A stretch of DNA of 64,000 nucleotides from the NCBI RefSeq assembly GCF_036346105.1, contig NZ_CP107811.1:3044501-3108500 (forward strand), given 5' to 3'. The notes below the pieces were generated by a model. The model was not told the origin of the DNA. It saw nothing but the letters and a program-made list of their open reading frames with translations, and made no database searches. The translations under genes and the position numbers were made by a program. Each line of letters begins with the position of its first letter. Position 1 is the stretch's first letter. Positions 12,010-20,459 of the stretch are shown here, piece by piece. This DNA comes from Streptomyces sp. NBC_00539 (GTDB lineage: Bacteria; Actinomycetota; Actinomycetes; Streptomycetales; Streptomycetaceae).

Positions 12010-12560
12010 CGCAGGAGCCCCTTCATCTCGATGGTGGGGAGGGCCTTGAGGGCCGCCTCCTCCGCCTCGCGCGCCGCCTCTTCCCGGTTCACGCCGAGCT
12101 TGGAGCCCTGGATCTTCTGGTGGAGCTTGAGGATCGCGTCCATCAGCATCTCGGGCCGGGGCGGGCAGCCGGGCAGGTAGATGTCCACGGGCACGATGTG
12201 GTCGACGCCCTGGACGATCGCGTAGTTGTTGAACATGCCGCCCGAGGAGGCGCAGACGCCCATGGAGATCACCCACTTCGGGGCGGGCATCTGGTCGTAC
12301 ACCTGCCGCAGCACCGGCGCCATCTTCTGGCTGACCCGGCCGGCCACGATCATCAGGTCGGCCTGGCGCGGGGAGCCGCGGAAGACCTCCATGCCGAAGC
12401 GGGCGAGGTCGTAGCGGCCCGCTCCGGTGGTCATCATCTCGATGGCGCAGCAGGCGAGGCCGAAGGTGGCCGGGAAGACGGATGACTTGCGCACCCAGCC
12501 CGCGGCCTGTTCGACGGTGGTCAGCAGGAAGCCGCTCGGCAGCTTCTCTTCCAGTCCCAT
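12006..12560 (-). CDS. nuoB: NADH-quinone oxidoreductase subunit B (cluster N2)
   Basis: This 184-aa subunit carries the terminal [4Fe-4S] cluster N2, which passes electrons to menaquinone. The four expected ligands are present: the tandem Cys37-Cys38 in [11 protein letters not shown], Cys103 in MGVCASSGG and Cys132 in LPGCPPRPE. It lies 15 bp after nuoA. Length matches the family; the C-terminal helix is rich in Glu and Ala. Confidence 0.97.
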   Translation of the reverse strand: MGLEEKLPSGFLLTTVEQAAGWVRKSSVFPATFGLACCAIEMMTTGAGRYDLARFGMEVFRGSPRQADLMIVAGRVSQKMAPVLRQVYDQMPAPKWVISMGVCASSGGMFNNYAIVQGVDHIVPVDIYLPGCPPRPEMLMDAILKLHQKIQGSKLGVNREEAAREAEEAALKALPTIEMKGLLR

Positions 12561-12575
12561 GGAAAATTCAGCCCC

Positions 12576-12935
12576 TCAGTCCCATTCCAGGCCGCCGCGG
12601 CGCCAGACGTAGGCGTAGGCGACGAAGACGGTGAGCACGAAGAGCAGCATCTCGACGAGCCCGAAGATCCCCAGGGAGTCGAAGGTGACGGCCCAGGGGT
12701 AGAGGAAGACGATCTCGATGTCGAAGACGATGAAGAGCATCGCCGTCAGGTAGTACTTGATCGGGAAGCGGCCGCCGCCGGCCGGCATCGGAGTGGGCTC
12801 GATGCCGCACTCGTACGCTTCGAGCTTCGCCCGGTTGTACCGTTTTGGGCCGATCAGCGTGGCCATGACCACGGAGAAGATCGCAAACCCTGCGCCGAGG
12901 GCGCCGAGCACGAGGATGGGCGCGTACGCATTCAC
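12576..12935 (-). CDS. nuoA: NADH-quinone oxidoreductase subunit A
   Basis: This 119-aa membrane subunit is the first gene of the nuo operon. It has three hydrophobic segments and the family stretch KLEAYECGIEPT, which lies in the loop near the quinone chamber, followed by FDIEIVFLYPWAV. The start is GTG at 12935 (VNAYAPILV), chosen for the GGAAGGAGCGAGGAGC purine run just upstream; an in-frame start at 13016 would add 27 residues with no family similarity. Upstream lies a Rex-type operator (13018-13033). Confidence 0.95.
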   Translation of the reverse strand: MNAYAPILVLGALGAGFAIFSVVMATLIGPKRYNRAKLEAYECGIEPTPMPAGGGRFPIKYYLTAMLFIVFDIEIVFLYPWAVTFDSLGIFGLVEMLLFVLTVFVAYAYVWRRGGLEWD

Positions 12936-13710
12936 GCTCCTCGCTCCTTCCAGTCGTCCTTGACCGTTGGACCGCTGTGCCGGCGCCGAGCGCCCCGCCC
13001 CGCGAAGATCTTGCACATGTGAGGCAGTTCACAAGCCGGACTGCTGCGCATCTTATGCCTGCCGATCTGTGATCTGCGACACGGGTTACAACAACGAGTT
13101 TGTGATCTCCACCACCCGACGAACGATCATGAAGTCCGATGAGCGGTGATCTTCATACGCAAGGCATCCACATGGTCACCAAAGGTGACATCCGCAGTCG
13201 TCACCCCAGGTCGGAGCGGGGTTCCACTATCAAATGATGGCCATTGCAGGCAAATTGGCAACCAGGCGGACCCGGTGGTAAGGGAATCGGCGTCGCCCGC
13301 CCGGGGGAGCGGCCGGGGACGGAAGTGGACGCGGGGGCGGCCGCGGGGAACCCGCAAGATCACGGGCTTCGGAAGCTGTGCATCCGTTCACGAACCCCAC
13401 GGGAAGGCCACAGCGTGATCACGGACCGGCCACAGCGCCCGCACAGCGGTGGGTAACTGTGACCTGCGCCACATGGAATCGAGGCCGCCGAAAGGGGGCT
13501 TGGCCAACTGTCGGGCGGAATGGTAGGCGCGGTTCAATTCGGACTTATTAGAGAAACCCCTTGATCACAGGCTTATGAGGGCCCGGTCCGTTTCGCCCGT
13601 TACGGCGTCAATATCCCGCGCGACGCGCCCGGTTAGCGCCCTTCGCGCGCAACTGTGGCGCACACCACGTTTCTTGAAGCCAACGGCTGCGCCCTGATAG
13701 CGGTTGTCCC
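12936..13710. other. intergenic region between nuoA and the NlpC/P60 gene
   Basis: About 775 bp hold no credible gene; reading frames here are short and lack typical coding bias or ribosome sites. The nuoA end carries the Rex-like operator. The middle (13070-13270) is less GC-rich than its surroundings and probably contains divergent promoter elements. At the right end a TTGAAG (13674-13679) and a TGATAG (13695-13700), 15 bases apart, sit just before the ATG of the hydrolase, which has no clear ribosome site. A leaderless or very short-leader transcript is possible. I looked for a ydaO/c-di-AMP riboswitch, common before such hydrolases, and could not recognise one. Confidence 0.5.
13018..13033. 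promoter_or_regulatory. candidate Rex operator upstream of nuoA
   Basis: The 16-bp inverted repeat TGTGAGGCAGTTCACA keeps both outer half-sites of the actinomycete Rex operator consensus TGTGAACGCGTTCACA (12 of 16 bases agree, all mismatches in or next to the centre). It lies about 83 bp upstream of the nuoA GTG. A TAAGAT -10-like hexamer on the minus strand at 13055-13050 would place transcription start just upstream of the site, so bound Rex could block elongation or initiation. Rex is the NADH/NAD+ sensor of Streptomyces respiratory genes, so the location makes sense. The promoter placement is my inference. Confidence 0.6.
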
Positions 13711-14559
13711 ATGTCCCACACCGCTCACATACCCAGCCACCGGAAGCCCCGCCGCAGCACCTCGAAGCTCGCGGTCCGCGCCGGAGTTGCCGGTGGCGTC
13801 CTCAGCACCCTCGCCATGGCCGGCACCGCGAGCGCGTCCCCGTCCGCCGAGCCCGTGGCCGAGACGACGCTCGAAATGCCGGTCCTGAGCCTGGACCTGA
13901 CCGCCGACGTCGCCTCCGCGGTCACCACCGCAGCAGAGAACACCCGTGTCGCAGCCGTCGAGGCGGCCGTCACCGGCGAGCTGAACGCCCAGGAGGAGAG
14001 CGCCCGCAGCGGCGCCGCCGCCGAGGCCAAGCAGGCCAAGGAAGAGGCCCAGCAGAAGGCCGAGAAGAAGGCGAAGGAGGAGGCGGACCGCAAGGCCGAG
14101 GCCCAGCGCGCCACCCGCAGCGCCGGTCGCACCACCCTCCAGACCGCCTCCGCGTCCGCCGGCACCTCCGACGACGGCGAGGGCACCGTCACCGCCCCGG
14201 CCACCGGCTCGGCCTCCGCGATCATCAACTTCGCCCGCAACCAGGTCGGCAAGGCGTACGTCATGGGCGGCACCGGCCCGTCCTCGTACGACTGCTCCGG
14301 CCTCGTTCAGGCCGCGTACCGCCAGGCGGGCATCTCCCTGCCGCGCATGTCCCAGGACCAGTCCTCGGAGGGCACCTCGGTGTCGCTGAGCAACCTGCAG
14401 CCCGGCGACGTCCTGTACTGGGGCTCCCGCGGCAACGCGTACCACGTCGCCCTGTACGTCGGCGGCGGCAAGTTCATCGGCGCGCAGAACCCCAGCACGG
14501 GCATCGTCGAGCGCAGCCTGAGCTACGACATGCCGACGGGCGCCGTCCGCATCCTCTGA
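13711..14559 (+). CDS. secreted NlpC/P60 family peptidoglycan endopeptidase
   Basis: The 282-aa protein begins with a basic stretch and a hydrophobic signal peptide ending near residue 42 (AGTASAS). Residues 90-135 form an Ala/Glu/Lys-rich coiled coil, followed by a linker and a C-terminal NlpC/P60 domain (about 165-282). Catalytic residues are visible: Cys195 in YDCSGLV and His245 in YHVALYVG, with Gln259 or Asn260 as the likely third residue. Enzymes of this kind cut D-Glu to diamino acid bonds in wall stem peptides. The gene stands alone between the nuo promoter region and a pair of strong hairpins. No clear ribosome site precedes the ATG. Confidence 0.9.
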   Translation: MSHTAHIPSHRKPRRSTSKLAVRAGVAGGVLSTLAMAGTASASPSAEPVAETTLEMPVLSLDLTADVASAVTTAAENTRVAAVEAAVTGELNAQEESARSGAAAEAKQAKEEAQQKAEKKAKEEADRKAEAQRATRSAGRTTLQTASASAGTSDDGEGTVTAPATGSASAIINFARNQVGKAYVMGGTGPSSYDCSGLVQAAYRQAGISLPRMSQDQSSEGTSVSLSNLQPGDVLYWGSRGNAYHVALYVGGGKFIGAQNPSTGIVERSLSYDMPTGAVRIL

Positions 14560-14587
14560 CGCCGCTGAGGCCCTCCAGGCCTCCCCA

Positions 14588-14636
14588 AGGGCCCCACAGG
14601 CCTCCTGAGCCGCTCTCAGGAGCCTTGAGGGGCCCT
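14588..14636. terminator. hairpin terminator after the NlpC/P60 gene
   Basis: An inner stem CTCCTGAG/CTCAGGAG with a 5-nt loop (14602-14622) sits inside an outer AGGGCCCC/GGGGCCCT stem. It starts 29 bp after the stop codon. There is no T tract, as is usual in Streptomyces. Confidence 0.6.
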
Positions 14637-14651
14637 CCCGGCCGCCCCGCG

Positions 14652-14709
14652 CACGACGCAAGGGCCGGTACTCCCCCGCTCGGGGGTGGAGTACCGGCCC
14701 TTCGTCGTG
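14652..14709. terminator. long hairpin, probable bidirectional terminator
   Basis: A stem of about 22 bp pairs CACGACG and AGGGCCGGTACTCC with GGAGTACCGGCCCT and CGTCGTG, with one bulged position. It lies between convergent genes (the hydrolase on plus and the lipoprotein gene on minus, whose stop is at 14717), so it likely stops transcription from both sides. Confidence 0.75.
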
Positions 14710-14716
14710 CCCCGGT

Positions 14717-15709
14717 TCAGCCGACCGAGGCCGCCAGCTTGAAGCGGGCGTCGCGCTGCTGCTCGTAGAGGGCGAGCGTCTCCGCGTTCTCCTCGACGAG
14801 CCGCTGCTGATAGGCCTTCTCGACGGCGTACCAGATCCCCACGAGGTTCACCTCTCGCTTGCAGGTGACGTCGGCCTTGGCCGCGGAAACGGCCTTGGCG
14901 CCTCCCAAGTCGCTCTGGAGACCCAGCTTCTCGACCACCTCGTACGGGGTTTTGATCCCGGTGTAGCCGGACTTGTCCATGCAGGCGGACCACCTGCGCA
15001 GGACGTCGACGACCCGCGAGTCCCCCTTGGAGCGGTCGTGCGCCTCGCCCGCCAGGCCGAAGGCGAAGAGGAGGTCCACGCTGTCCTTCGCCGGCGCGTA
15101 CAGCCTGCGGTACCCCTCCCGCCCGCAGCCCCCGGCGGGCACCTTGCGGCCACCGACCTCGATGCCGCTGTCCACGCGGGCGGCGTCCTCCTCGTTGAGC
15201 GCGTCGGGGGCGGGCGGTGCGCCCTGCCCGCCGCCGCCCGGCGTTTCACCGTGCAGGACGGTGTACGCGCTGTCGCTCAGCTTCGGGGAGGGCGGCTTGG
15301 CCGGCTTCCCCTCGCCCGCGGTCTTGTCGTACCCGTGGGCCGCCGCCTTCGCCGGATCGGCCAGGCCGAACAGATAGGCGTGCCGGTCCTCCGCCGCCGC
15401 GGCCGGGGCGTGCTCGACCGCCGTCACCCCCTCGTACGTGAACCCGTACCGGGCCATGCACCGGGCGACGAGGCCCTCCTGCACCCGGCCCATCCGCAGG
15501 GCGTCCGCCTCGGTGTCCATGTAGGCGTCCATGGGCAGGGAGAGGGAGGCGGTGGCCGGGTTCACGGCGATGGCGCCCAGCTCCGGCTCCCCGCCCCCGC
15601 TCCCGGCCCCGGCGTCCGAACAGCCCGCCAGGAGGACCGCCGCCAGGAGCGCCCCCGGGACGGGAACCCGGCGCCGGCGGGCGGTACGCGATGCGGACAA
15701 CTCCCCCAC
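14717..15709 (-). CDS. secreted lipoprotein of unknown function
   Basis: The protein has about 330 residues. A basic stretch (TARRRRVPVP) and hydrophobic segment end in the lipobox LLAGC, so it should be lipid-anchored outside the membrane. The mature part is soluble, with four or more Cys residues (CMARYGF, CGREGYRR, CMDKSGY, CKREVN) that could form disulfides, and a helical C-terminus with LYEQQRDARFKL. The start chosen is GTG at 15709, 7 bp after the upstream gene; a longer frame to 15808 would overlap that gene. It is the second gene of a two-gene minus-strand unit facing the ABC exporter operon. I do not recognise a named family. Confidence 0.75.
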   Translation of the reverse strand: MGELSASRTARRRRVPVPGALLAAVLLAGCSDAGAGSGGGEPELGAIAVNPATASLSLPMDAYMDTEADALRMGRVQEGLVARCMARYGFTYEGVTAVEHAPAAAAEDRHAYLFGLADPAKAAAHGYDKTAGEGKPAKPPSPKLSDSAYTVLHGETPGGGGQGAPPAPDALNEEDAARVDSGIEVGGRKVPAGGCGREGYRRLYAPAKDSVDLLFAFGLAGEAHDRSKGDSRVVDVLRRWSACMDKSGYTGIKTPYEVVEKLGLQSDLGGAKAVSAAKADVTCKREVNLVGIWYAVEKAYQQRLVEENAETLALYEQQRDARFKLAASVG

Positions 15710-15716
15710 GCCCGGC

Positions 15717-16130
15717 TCAGGCGTGGAGGGTGTAGGTGGACGAGCTGATCGTGTTCTTGAAGGTGGACGAGGCGTTGCCCTGGTAGTTCGACGGGATTTC
15801 GCCGACATTGCCGTCCATGTTGGCGTCGGTCGCCACCTTCCACGCGTAGACGTCCCGGTTCTTGTAGGACTCGGTGTTGTCGTTCACCAGCGAGGTGCCG
15901 CCCGTGCAACCGCTCTTGAAGTAGTTGTCGTTGAAGTTGAGGTCCTCGCCGTATAGGTCGAAGACACAACCGGACTGGTACTGGTTGTAGAAAAGGCCGA
16001 ACTCGTCGACTTCGAGAATTCCGTCCTTGCCGTACGCCGCCGACGGGCCCGCCGCGGCCAGCAGGATCGCAGCGGTCGAAACAGCGGCGATGCAGCCCGT
16101 CGCCAGATTCCGGAATGCCTTGTCCATCAT
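15717..16130 (-). CDS. small secreted protein, beta-gamma-crystallin / I36 inhibitor-like
   Basis: The product is 137 aa (136 if the second ATG, better spaced from GAGGAG, is used). It has a signal peptide ending near PSAAYG. The mature 100 residues include LFYNQYQSGCVFDLYGED, a Cys pair and VNDNTESYKNRDVYAW. The pattern 'LFYN....G..F......NF....F...........NDNTESYKNRD' resembles the small secreted crystallin-like or peptidase-inhibitor I36 proteins common in Streptomyces; this is similarity by eye only. It heads a unit with the lipoprotein gene 7 bp downstream and is divergent from the exporter operon. Confidence 0.7.
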   Translation of the reverse strand: MMDKAFRNLATGCIAAVSTAAILLAAAGPSAAYGKDGILEVDEFGLFYNQYQSGCVFDLYGEDLNFNDNYFKSGCTGGTSLVNDNTESYKNRDVYAWKVATDANMDGNVGEIPSNYQGNASSTFKNTISSSTYTLHA

Positions 16131-16239
16131 GTGCTCCTCGTCCTCGGGATGGAACCGTTCCGTTCCGGCGGGGAGTCAACAGGCCGATCGCCCCCCGGCA
16201 AAGCCCCTTCTCACCTGATGGACAATCACTTTCGGTTTC

Positions 16240-16256
16240 CCACAAGTAACTTGTGG
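16240..16256. promoter_or_regulatory. perfect 17-bp palindrome in a divergent promoter region, candidate operator
   Basis: CCACAAGT-A-ACTTGTGG is a perfect inverted repeat midway between the divergent genes at 16130 (minus) and 16357 (plus). It is bracketed by two imperfect direct repeats, TGATGGACAATCAC (16216-16229) and TGGTGGACGATCAC (16254-16267; 12 of 14 bases match). The arrangement suggests binding of a dimeric regulator controlling both units. I cannot name the regulator. Confidence 0.5.
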
Positions 16257-16356
16257 TGGACGATCACCTCTCCTTACTATCTGCCGACGCGCTCCCCGCC
16301 GCCCTTTTCGCACCGGGAGCGCGGCCCCACTTCTACGGCCTCGAGGAATCGCCGTC

Positions 16357-16809
16357 GTGCACGCACGCCATTTCGCCCCACTGCTCGCTCTGTGCATATC
16401 CCTCACGGCTTGCGGAGGTGAAAAGGAGCCCGAGGCAAGCGACAGCCCGCCGCCCACACAGCAGGAAATCGCCTACCACGACTGTCTGAAAAAGCACGGC
16501 GTGAACATCGTCTACCGGGGCAACGGAATGCCTTACGTGGACAAGACGAAACCCTGGAACGAAGAAGCGCACACCGCGTGCGCTTCCCTGTATCCGCCAC
16601 CGCGCACTCCCGCCCCGGCCGACCCCGATCAGCTCGCGGCCGCGCAGGAGGAAGCCGCGTGCCTGCGGGCCTCGGGCGTCTCCTGGTATCCGGACCCGGA
16701 CCCGGTCACGGCCGAGACCGACCAGCGCAAGGGCGGTACCCCGGAGCAGTGGTCCACGCTCAAGACCGACCACGCCGACGCCCTGCGCAAGTGCCGGCCG
16801 GCGAGATGA
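16357..16809 (+). CDS. small lipoprotein, first gene of the exporter operon
   Basis: The product is 150 aa, starting at GTG with GAGGAA eight bases upstream. The leader MHARHFAPLLALCISLTAC ends in the lipobox LTAC, predicting a lipid-anchored protein. The mature part has Cys residues in the repeated context DCLKKHGV, TACASLYPPP, ACLRASGVSW and KCRPAR, with alternating helices and proline-rich loops. The C...GV...YP pattern occurs twice, suggesting an internal duplication. Its stop overlaps the next gene as ATGA, so it is coupled to the peptidoglycan-binding adaptor. The function is unknown; I infer a part in the same envelope transport system. Confidence 0.8.
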   Translation: MHARHFAPLLALCISLTACGGEKEPEASDSPPPTQQEIAYHDCLKKHGVNIVYRGNGMPYVDKTKPWNEEAHTACASLYPPPRTPAPADPDQLAAAQEEAACLRASGVSWYPDPDPVTAETDQRKGGTPEQWSTLKTDHADALRKCRPAR

Positions 16810-18356
16810 GCGAACCGGACCACCCCGTGGAGACGGTGCGGGGCCCGGTGACCGCGGCCGGGGGCCCCGGCGGGCTCGCCCGGGGCCGGAGGGTCGTCCT
16901 CGGGGTCGTCGGCGGCGCCGCGCTGATGGCGGTCGGCGGTCTGCTGGCCGCGGCACTGGTGAAGTCGCCGGCCCAGGTCGCGGCGGAGACCGGACCGCCG
17001 GCACAGGGAGCACTGACCGCGGAGGTCGAGCGGCGGGTCCTCGCCGAGACCGTGGTGATGCGCGGAACCGTGGTCGCCGGGCAGAGCGTCACCGTGTCCC
17101 CCCAGGGAGTGCGGACCGGTGAGGGCGCGGGGGCCGCGGTGGTGACCAAGCTGCCGCTCGGGCCCGGGGATCCGGTGCGGGCCGGGCAGCTGCTCGCCGA
17201 AGTGTCGGGCAGGCCGGTGTTCGCGCTGCACGGCGGCCTGCCGATGTACCGGGACCTCAAGCCGGGTGCCACCGGCGACGACGTGGCCCAGCTCCAGCGG
17301 GCGCTGCGCGAGCTCGGGCACGGTACCGGCGGGGACGCCGAGGGGGTGTTCGGACCCGGTACGAAAGTGGCCCTCGCCGCGCGGTACCGGGCCGTCGGGT
17401 ACGACCCGCTGCCCGCCGTCGCGGACGGCGGCTCGGCGCTCAAGGCCGCCCGGGACGCGGTGCGGTCGGCGCAGTGGGCCGTGGAGGACGCGGGCGCCGC
17501 CGGCGGGACCGTGCGGAGCACCGGGAAACCGGCGCCGGGCGCAGCGCCGGGCGCGACGGCGACCCCCGGCTCGGGCTCCGGCCCGGGCTCCGGGCGGGAG
17601 CTCGCCCGCGCCCGGGAGGCCCTCGCCGAGGCACGGACCGTGCTGGCCGCCGCCGAGGCCGCGGACGGGCCGATGCTGCCGGCCGCCGAGGCCGTGTTCC
17701 TCGGCGCCTTCCCCGCCCGGGTGAGCGCGGTCGGCGGATCGGTCGGCGCGGCCGTGTCCGGGTCGGTACTGACCCTCTCCGCGGGGGAACTCGTCGTCGA
17801 GGCCTACCTCAAGGAGGACAAGAAGCAGCTGCTGCGCGCCGGCATGACCGTGGTGATCTCCTCCGAGCTCGCGGGCAGCGACGCCCGGGGCACGGTGGCC
17901 TCGGTCGCCGCCGAGCGCTCCGGTGCGCAGGCGGCCGGACGGCCGCAGCAGGACCGGGCACAGGGGCAACGCCAGGGGGAGGGCGAGGGCCAGGGCCCCA
18001 AAGGCGCCCCGGGCAGCGGCGGTGGCGGCGGCGTCGGTGATCCCGGCTACCGCATGGTCGTGCGCGCCGACCAGCCGCTGCCGGCGGCCTTCGCCGGGCA
18101 GGACGTACGGCTGACCGTCGAGTCCGCCGCCACCGACGGCGCCGCCCTCGTGGTCCCGGTCACGGCGGTCTCCGCCGGTGCGGACGGGCGTACGGTGGTC
18201 ACCGCCCAGGGTGCCGACGGCGCGCAGCACCGCATCGAGGTCCGCATCGGCACCACCGGGGACGGCTACGTGGCCGTGGCCCCCGTCCGGCCGGGCGCCC
18301 TGACGGCCGGGACCCGCGTCATCGTCGGCGCCGCTCCCGGGGCGGCGCCCCGATGA
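16806..18356 (+). CDS. membrane-fusion-like adaptor with peptidoglycan-binding domain
   Basis: The product is 516 aa. A membrane anchor spans about residues 29-52, followed by an extracytoplasmic part with HlyD-like features (TVVMRGTVVAGQSVTVSP, then a late KED-rich beta region with VVVPVTAVSAGADGRTVV). Residues about 150-198 form a PG_binding_1-type domain (DLKPGATGDDVAQLQRALRELG). Gly/Pro/Gln-rich linkers lie near residues 235-260 and 378-415. Such adaptors pair with MacB-type ABC transporters in Gram-positives, where the wall domain replaces an outer-membrane channel. The gene overlaps both neighbours by four bases, so it is co-translated with the lipoprotein and ATPase. Confidence 0.85.
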   Translation: MSEPDHPVETVRGPVTAAGGPGGLARGRRVVLGVVGGAALMAVGGLLAAALVKSPAQVAAETGPPAQGALTAEVERRVLAETVVMRGTVVAGQSVTVSPQGVRTGEGAGAAVVTKLPLGPGDPVRAGQLLAEVSGRPVFALHGGLPMYRDLKPGATGDDVAQLQRALRELGHGTGGDAEGVFGPGTKVALAARYRAVGYDPLPAVADGGSALKAARDAVRSAQWAVEDAGAAGGTVRSTGKPAPGAAPGATATPGSGSGPGSGRELARAREALAEARTVLAAAEAADGPMLPAAEAVFLGAFPARVSAVGGSVGAAVSGSVLTLSAGELVVEAYLKEDKKQLLRAGMTVVISSELAGSDARGTVASVAAERSGAQAAGRPQQDRAQGQRQGEGEGQGPKGAPGSGGGGGVGDPGYRMVVRADQPLPAAFAGQDVRLTVESAATDGAALVVPVTAVSAGADGRTVVTAQGADGAQHRIEVRIGTTGDGYVAVAPVRPGALTAGTRVIVGAAPGAAPR

Positions 18357-19180
18357 GACTGCGCCTGCCCCCCGGCATCACCGCCCGCACCCGCACCCGG
18401 CCCGTCCCCGGCACCCCCGTCCCGGCCGGCACGCCGGCTCACACCCCGGCCGACACCCGGTTCCCCGCCCCGGCCTCCGGCGGCGCGGCGGAGCGGGTGG
18501 CCCCGCAGGCGGCCGCGCCCGTCATCGAGTTCCGCGGTGTGGGGCTCACCTATCCCGGCCCGCCTCCCGTCAAGGCACTGCACCCCTTCGACCTGGCCAT
18601 GGGACGCGGTGAGTTCATCACCGTCGTCGGGCCCTCCGGTTCGGGGAAGTCCACCTTCCTCAACGTCGCCGGGCTGCTCGACTCCCCGACCTGCGGCCGG
18701 CACCTCCTCGACGGGATCGACACCGCCGCGCTGCCCGACCGGGAGCGCACCGCCCTGCGCGGGCGCCGCATCGGCTTCGTCTTCCAGTCCTTCCACCTCC
18801 TGCCCCACCGCTCGGCCCTGGAGAACGTCACCCTCGCCATGCTCTACACCGAAGTCCCGCGCGCGCAGCGTCTCGTACGGGCCCGCGAGGCCCTGGAACA
18901 GGTCGGGCTCGGCCATCGGGCGGACGCCGTTCCCGGCCGGCTCTCCGGCGGTGAGCGCCAGCGCGTCGCCATCGCCCGTGCGCTCGTCGGACGCCCGTCC
19001 CTGCTGCTGTGCGACGAACCGACCGGCAACCTGGACTCCGCCAACGCCGCCTCCGTCCTCGCCCTGCTGGACGAACTGCACGGCCGCGGCATGACCGTTC
19101 TCCTGATCACCCACGACCCCGCGGTCGCCGCCCGCGGCCGCCGGACCGTCACCATCCGCGACGGGCGGCTCCGCGGGTGA
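18353..19180 (+). CDS. ABC transporter ATP-binding protein (MacB/LolD type)
   Basis: The product is 275 aa. After a Pro/Thr-rich N-terminal stretch of about 55 residues comes a complete ATPase: Walker A GPSGSGKS (residues 93-100), Q-loop FVFQSFHLLPH, signature LSGGERQRVAIARAL, Walker B LLLCDEPTGNLD and an H-loop ITHD. The TGNLD sequence after Walker B is typical of the LolD/MacB/FtsE class, which powers mechanotransmission exporters. It overlaps the adaptor (ATGA) and the permease (GTGA). Confidence 0.92.
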   Translation: MRLRLPPGITARTRTRPVPGTPVPAGTPAHTPADTRFPAPASGGAAERVAPQAAAPVIEFRGVGLTYPGPPPVKALHPFDLAMGRGEFITVVGPSGSGKSTFLNVAGLLDSPTCGRHLLDGIDTAALPDRERTALRGRRIGFVFQSFHLLPHRSALENVTLAMLYTEVPRAQRLVRAREALEQVGLGHRADAVPGRLSGGERQRVAIARALVGRPSLLLCDEPTGNLDSANAASVLALLDELHGRGMTVLLITHDPAVAARGRRTVTIRDGRLRG

Positions 19181-20409
19181 GCGCCGTCCGCCCCACCCGG
19201 CTGTCCCCGCGCGACACCGTCTCCGAGGCGGTCGCGGGGATGCTGCGCCGCCCCGGCCGCGCCGTGCTCACCGCGCTCGGCACCGTCCTCGGCGTCGGCA
19301 GCTTCGTCGCCGTACTGGGCCTGACCGCCACCCTCTCCTCGCAGATCGACGGCCGGTTCAACGTCCTGACCGCCACCGAGGTGACCCTCGAGGACGTCGC
19401 CGCCCAGCACGACCCGTTCGCCGGCCCGGCCTTCCCCGCCGACGCCGAACAGCGGCTGCGCCAGGTCGCCGGCATCGCCCACGCCGGGGTGCTCTGGCCG
19501 GTACGGCTCGACCCCGGCACCCCGGTCTCCGCGCTCCCGCCGACCGCCGGCGCCGGCGCGGCGGGCACCGCGGGCGCCACCTCCGTCGTCGCCGCCTCCC
19601 CCGGGGCCGTCGCCGCCCTGGCCCCGACGCTGCGCCAGGGCCGGCTCTACGACGAGTACGCCGAACGCGGCCACCTGCGCGTCGCGCTCATCGGCGGCGG
19701 CGTGGCCGACCGCCTCGGCATCACCACCCTGGCGACCCGGCCCGTGGTCCACGTCGGGGAGGAACCGTTCGTGGTCGCCGGCATCATCGGCGACGTCGAA
19801 CGCCGGCCCGAGTACCTGCTGTCGGTACTGGTCCCCCGGTCCACCGCCGAGGAACTGTGGGGGCCGCCGGGGCCGTCCGGCGCGCGGGCGCTGATCGCCA
19901 CCGAGCTCGGCGCCGCCCGGCAGGTCGCCGGCCTCGCCCCGCTCGCGCTGCGCCCCGACCACCCCGAGTACCTGAAAGCCCTGCCGCCTCCCGACCCCCG
20001 GCTGCTGCGCTCGGGGGTGACGTCCGACCTCAGCGCCCTGTTCCTGCTGCTGGCCGGGATCTGCCTGGTCATCGGCGCGGTGGGGATCGCCAACACGACG
20101 CTCGTCGCCGTCCTGGAACGGACCGGGGAGATCGGGCTGCGGCGTGCGCTGGGGGCCCGCGGGCGGCACGTGGCGGCCCAGTTCCTGGCCGAATCCGCCG
20201 CTTTGGGGGCACTCGGCGGCCTGGTGGGGACCTCCGTCGGCGAGCTGACGGTGGTCGCGGTGTCCCTCGTACGGGACTGGACGCCGGTGATCCACCCGTT
20301 GACGGTGGCCGCGGCTCCGCTCGCCGGGCTCGTCACCGGATTGCTGGCCGGGGTCCATCCCGCCTGGCGGGCTGCCCGTGTGGAACCGGCCGAAGCCCTG
20401 CGAAGATAG
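19177..20409 (+). CDS. ABC transporter permease (MacB/FtsX type)
   Basis: The product is 410 aa, starting at GTG within the ATPase stop (GTGA). It has one N-terminal membrane helix (about 25-50, with LTALGTVLGVGSFVAVLGL), a large external domain of 200 or so residues, and three C-terminal helices with the family stretch ERTGEIGLRRALGARGRHV. This topology is that of MacB permeases. With the ATPase and wall-binding adaptor it should form a tripartite-like system that moves a substrate out of, or acts mechanically on, the envelope. The substrate is not evident; the divergently encoded secreted protein is one candidate. Confidence 0.9.
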   Translation: MSAVRPTRLSPRDTVSEAVAGMLRRPGRAVLTALGTVLGVGSFVAVLGLTATLSSQIDGRFNVLTATEVTLEDVAAQHDPFAGPAFPADAEQRLRQVAGIAHAGVLWPVRLDPGTPVSALPPTAGAGAAGTAGATSVVAASPGAVAALAPTLRQGRLYDEYAERGHLRVALIGGGVADRLGITTLATRPVVHVGEEPFVVAGIIGDVERRPEYLLSVLVPRSTAEELWGPPGPSGARALIATELGAARQVAGLAPLALRPDHPEYLKALPPPDPRLLRSGVTSDLSALFLLLAGICLVIGAVGIANTTLVAVLERTGEIGLRRALGARGRHVAAQFLAESAALGALGGLVGTSVGELTVVAVSLVRDWTPVIHPLTVAAAPLAGLVTGLLAGVHPAWRAARVEPAEALRR

Positions 20410-20459
20410 CGGAGGCGCAGTGCCCGCCCGCCCCGATTTCACCTGAGGAGGTGGTGGCC

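Noticed and set aside
13441-13710. Possible c-di-AMP (ydaO) riboswitch before the NlpC/P60 gene
   Set aside because: This class often precedes such hydrolases in Streptomyces, but I could not find its conserved core here; a covariance-model search would decide.
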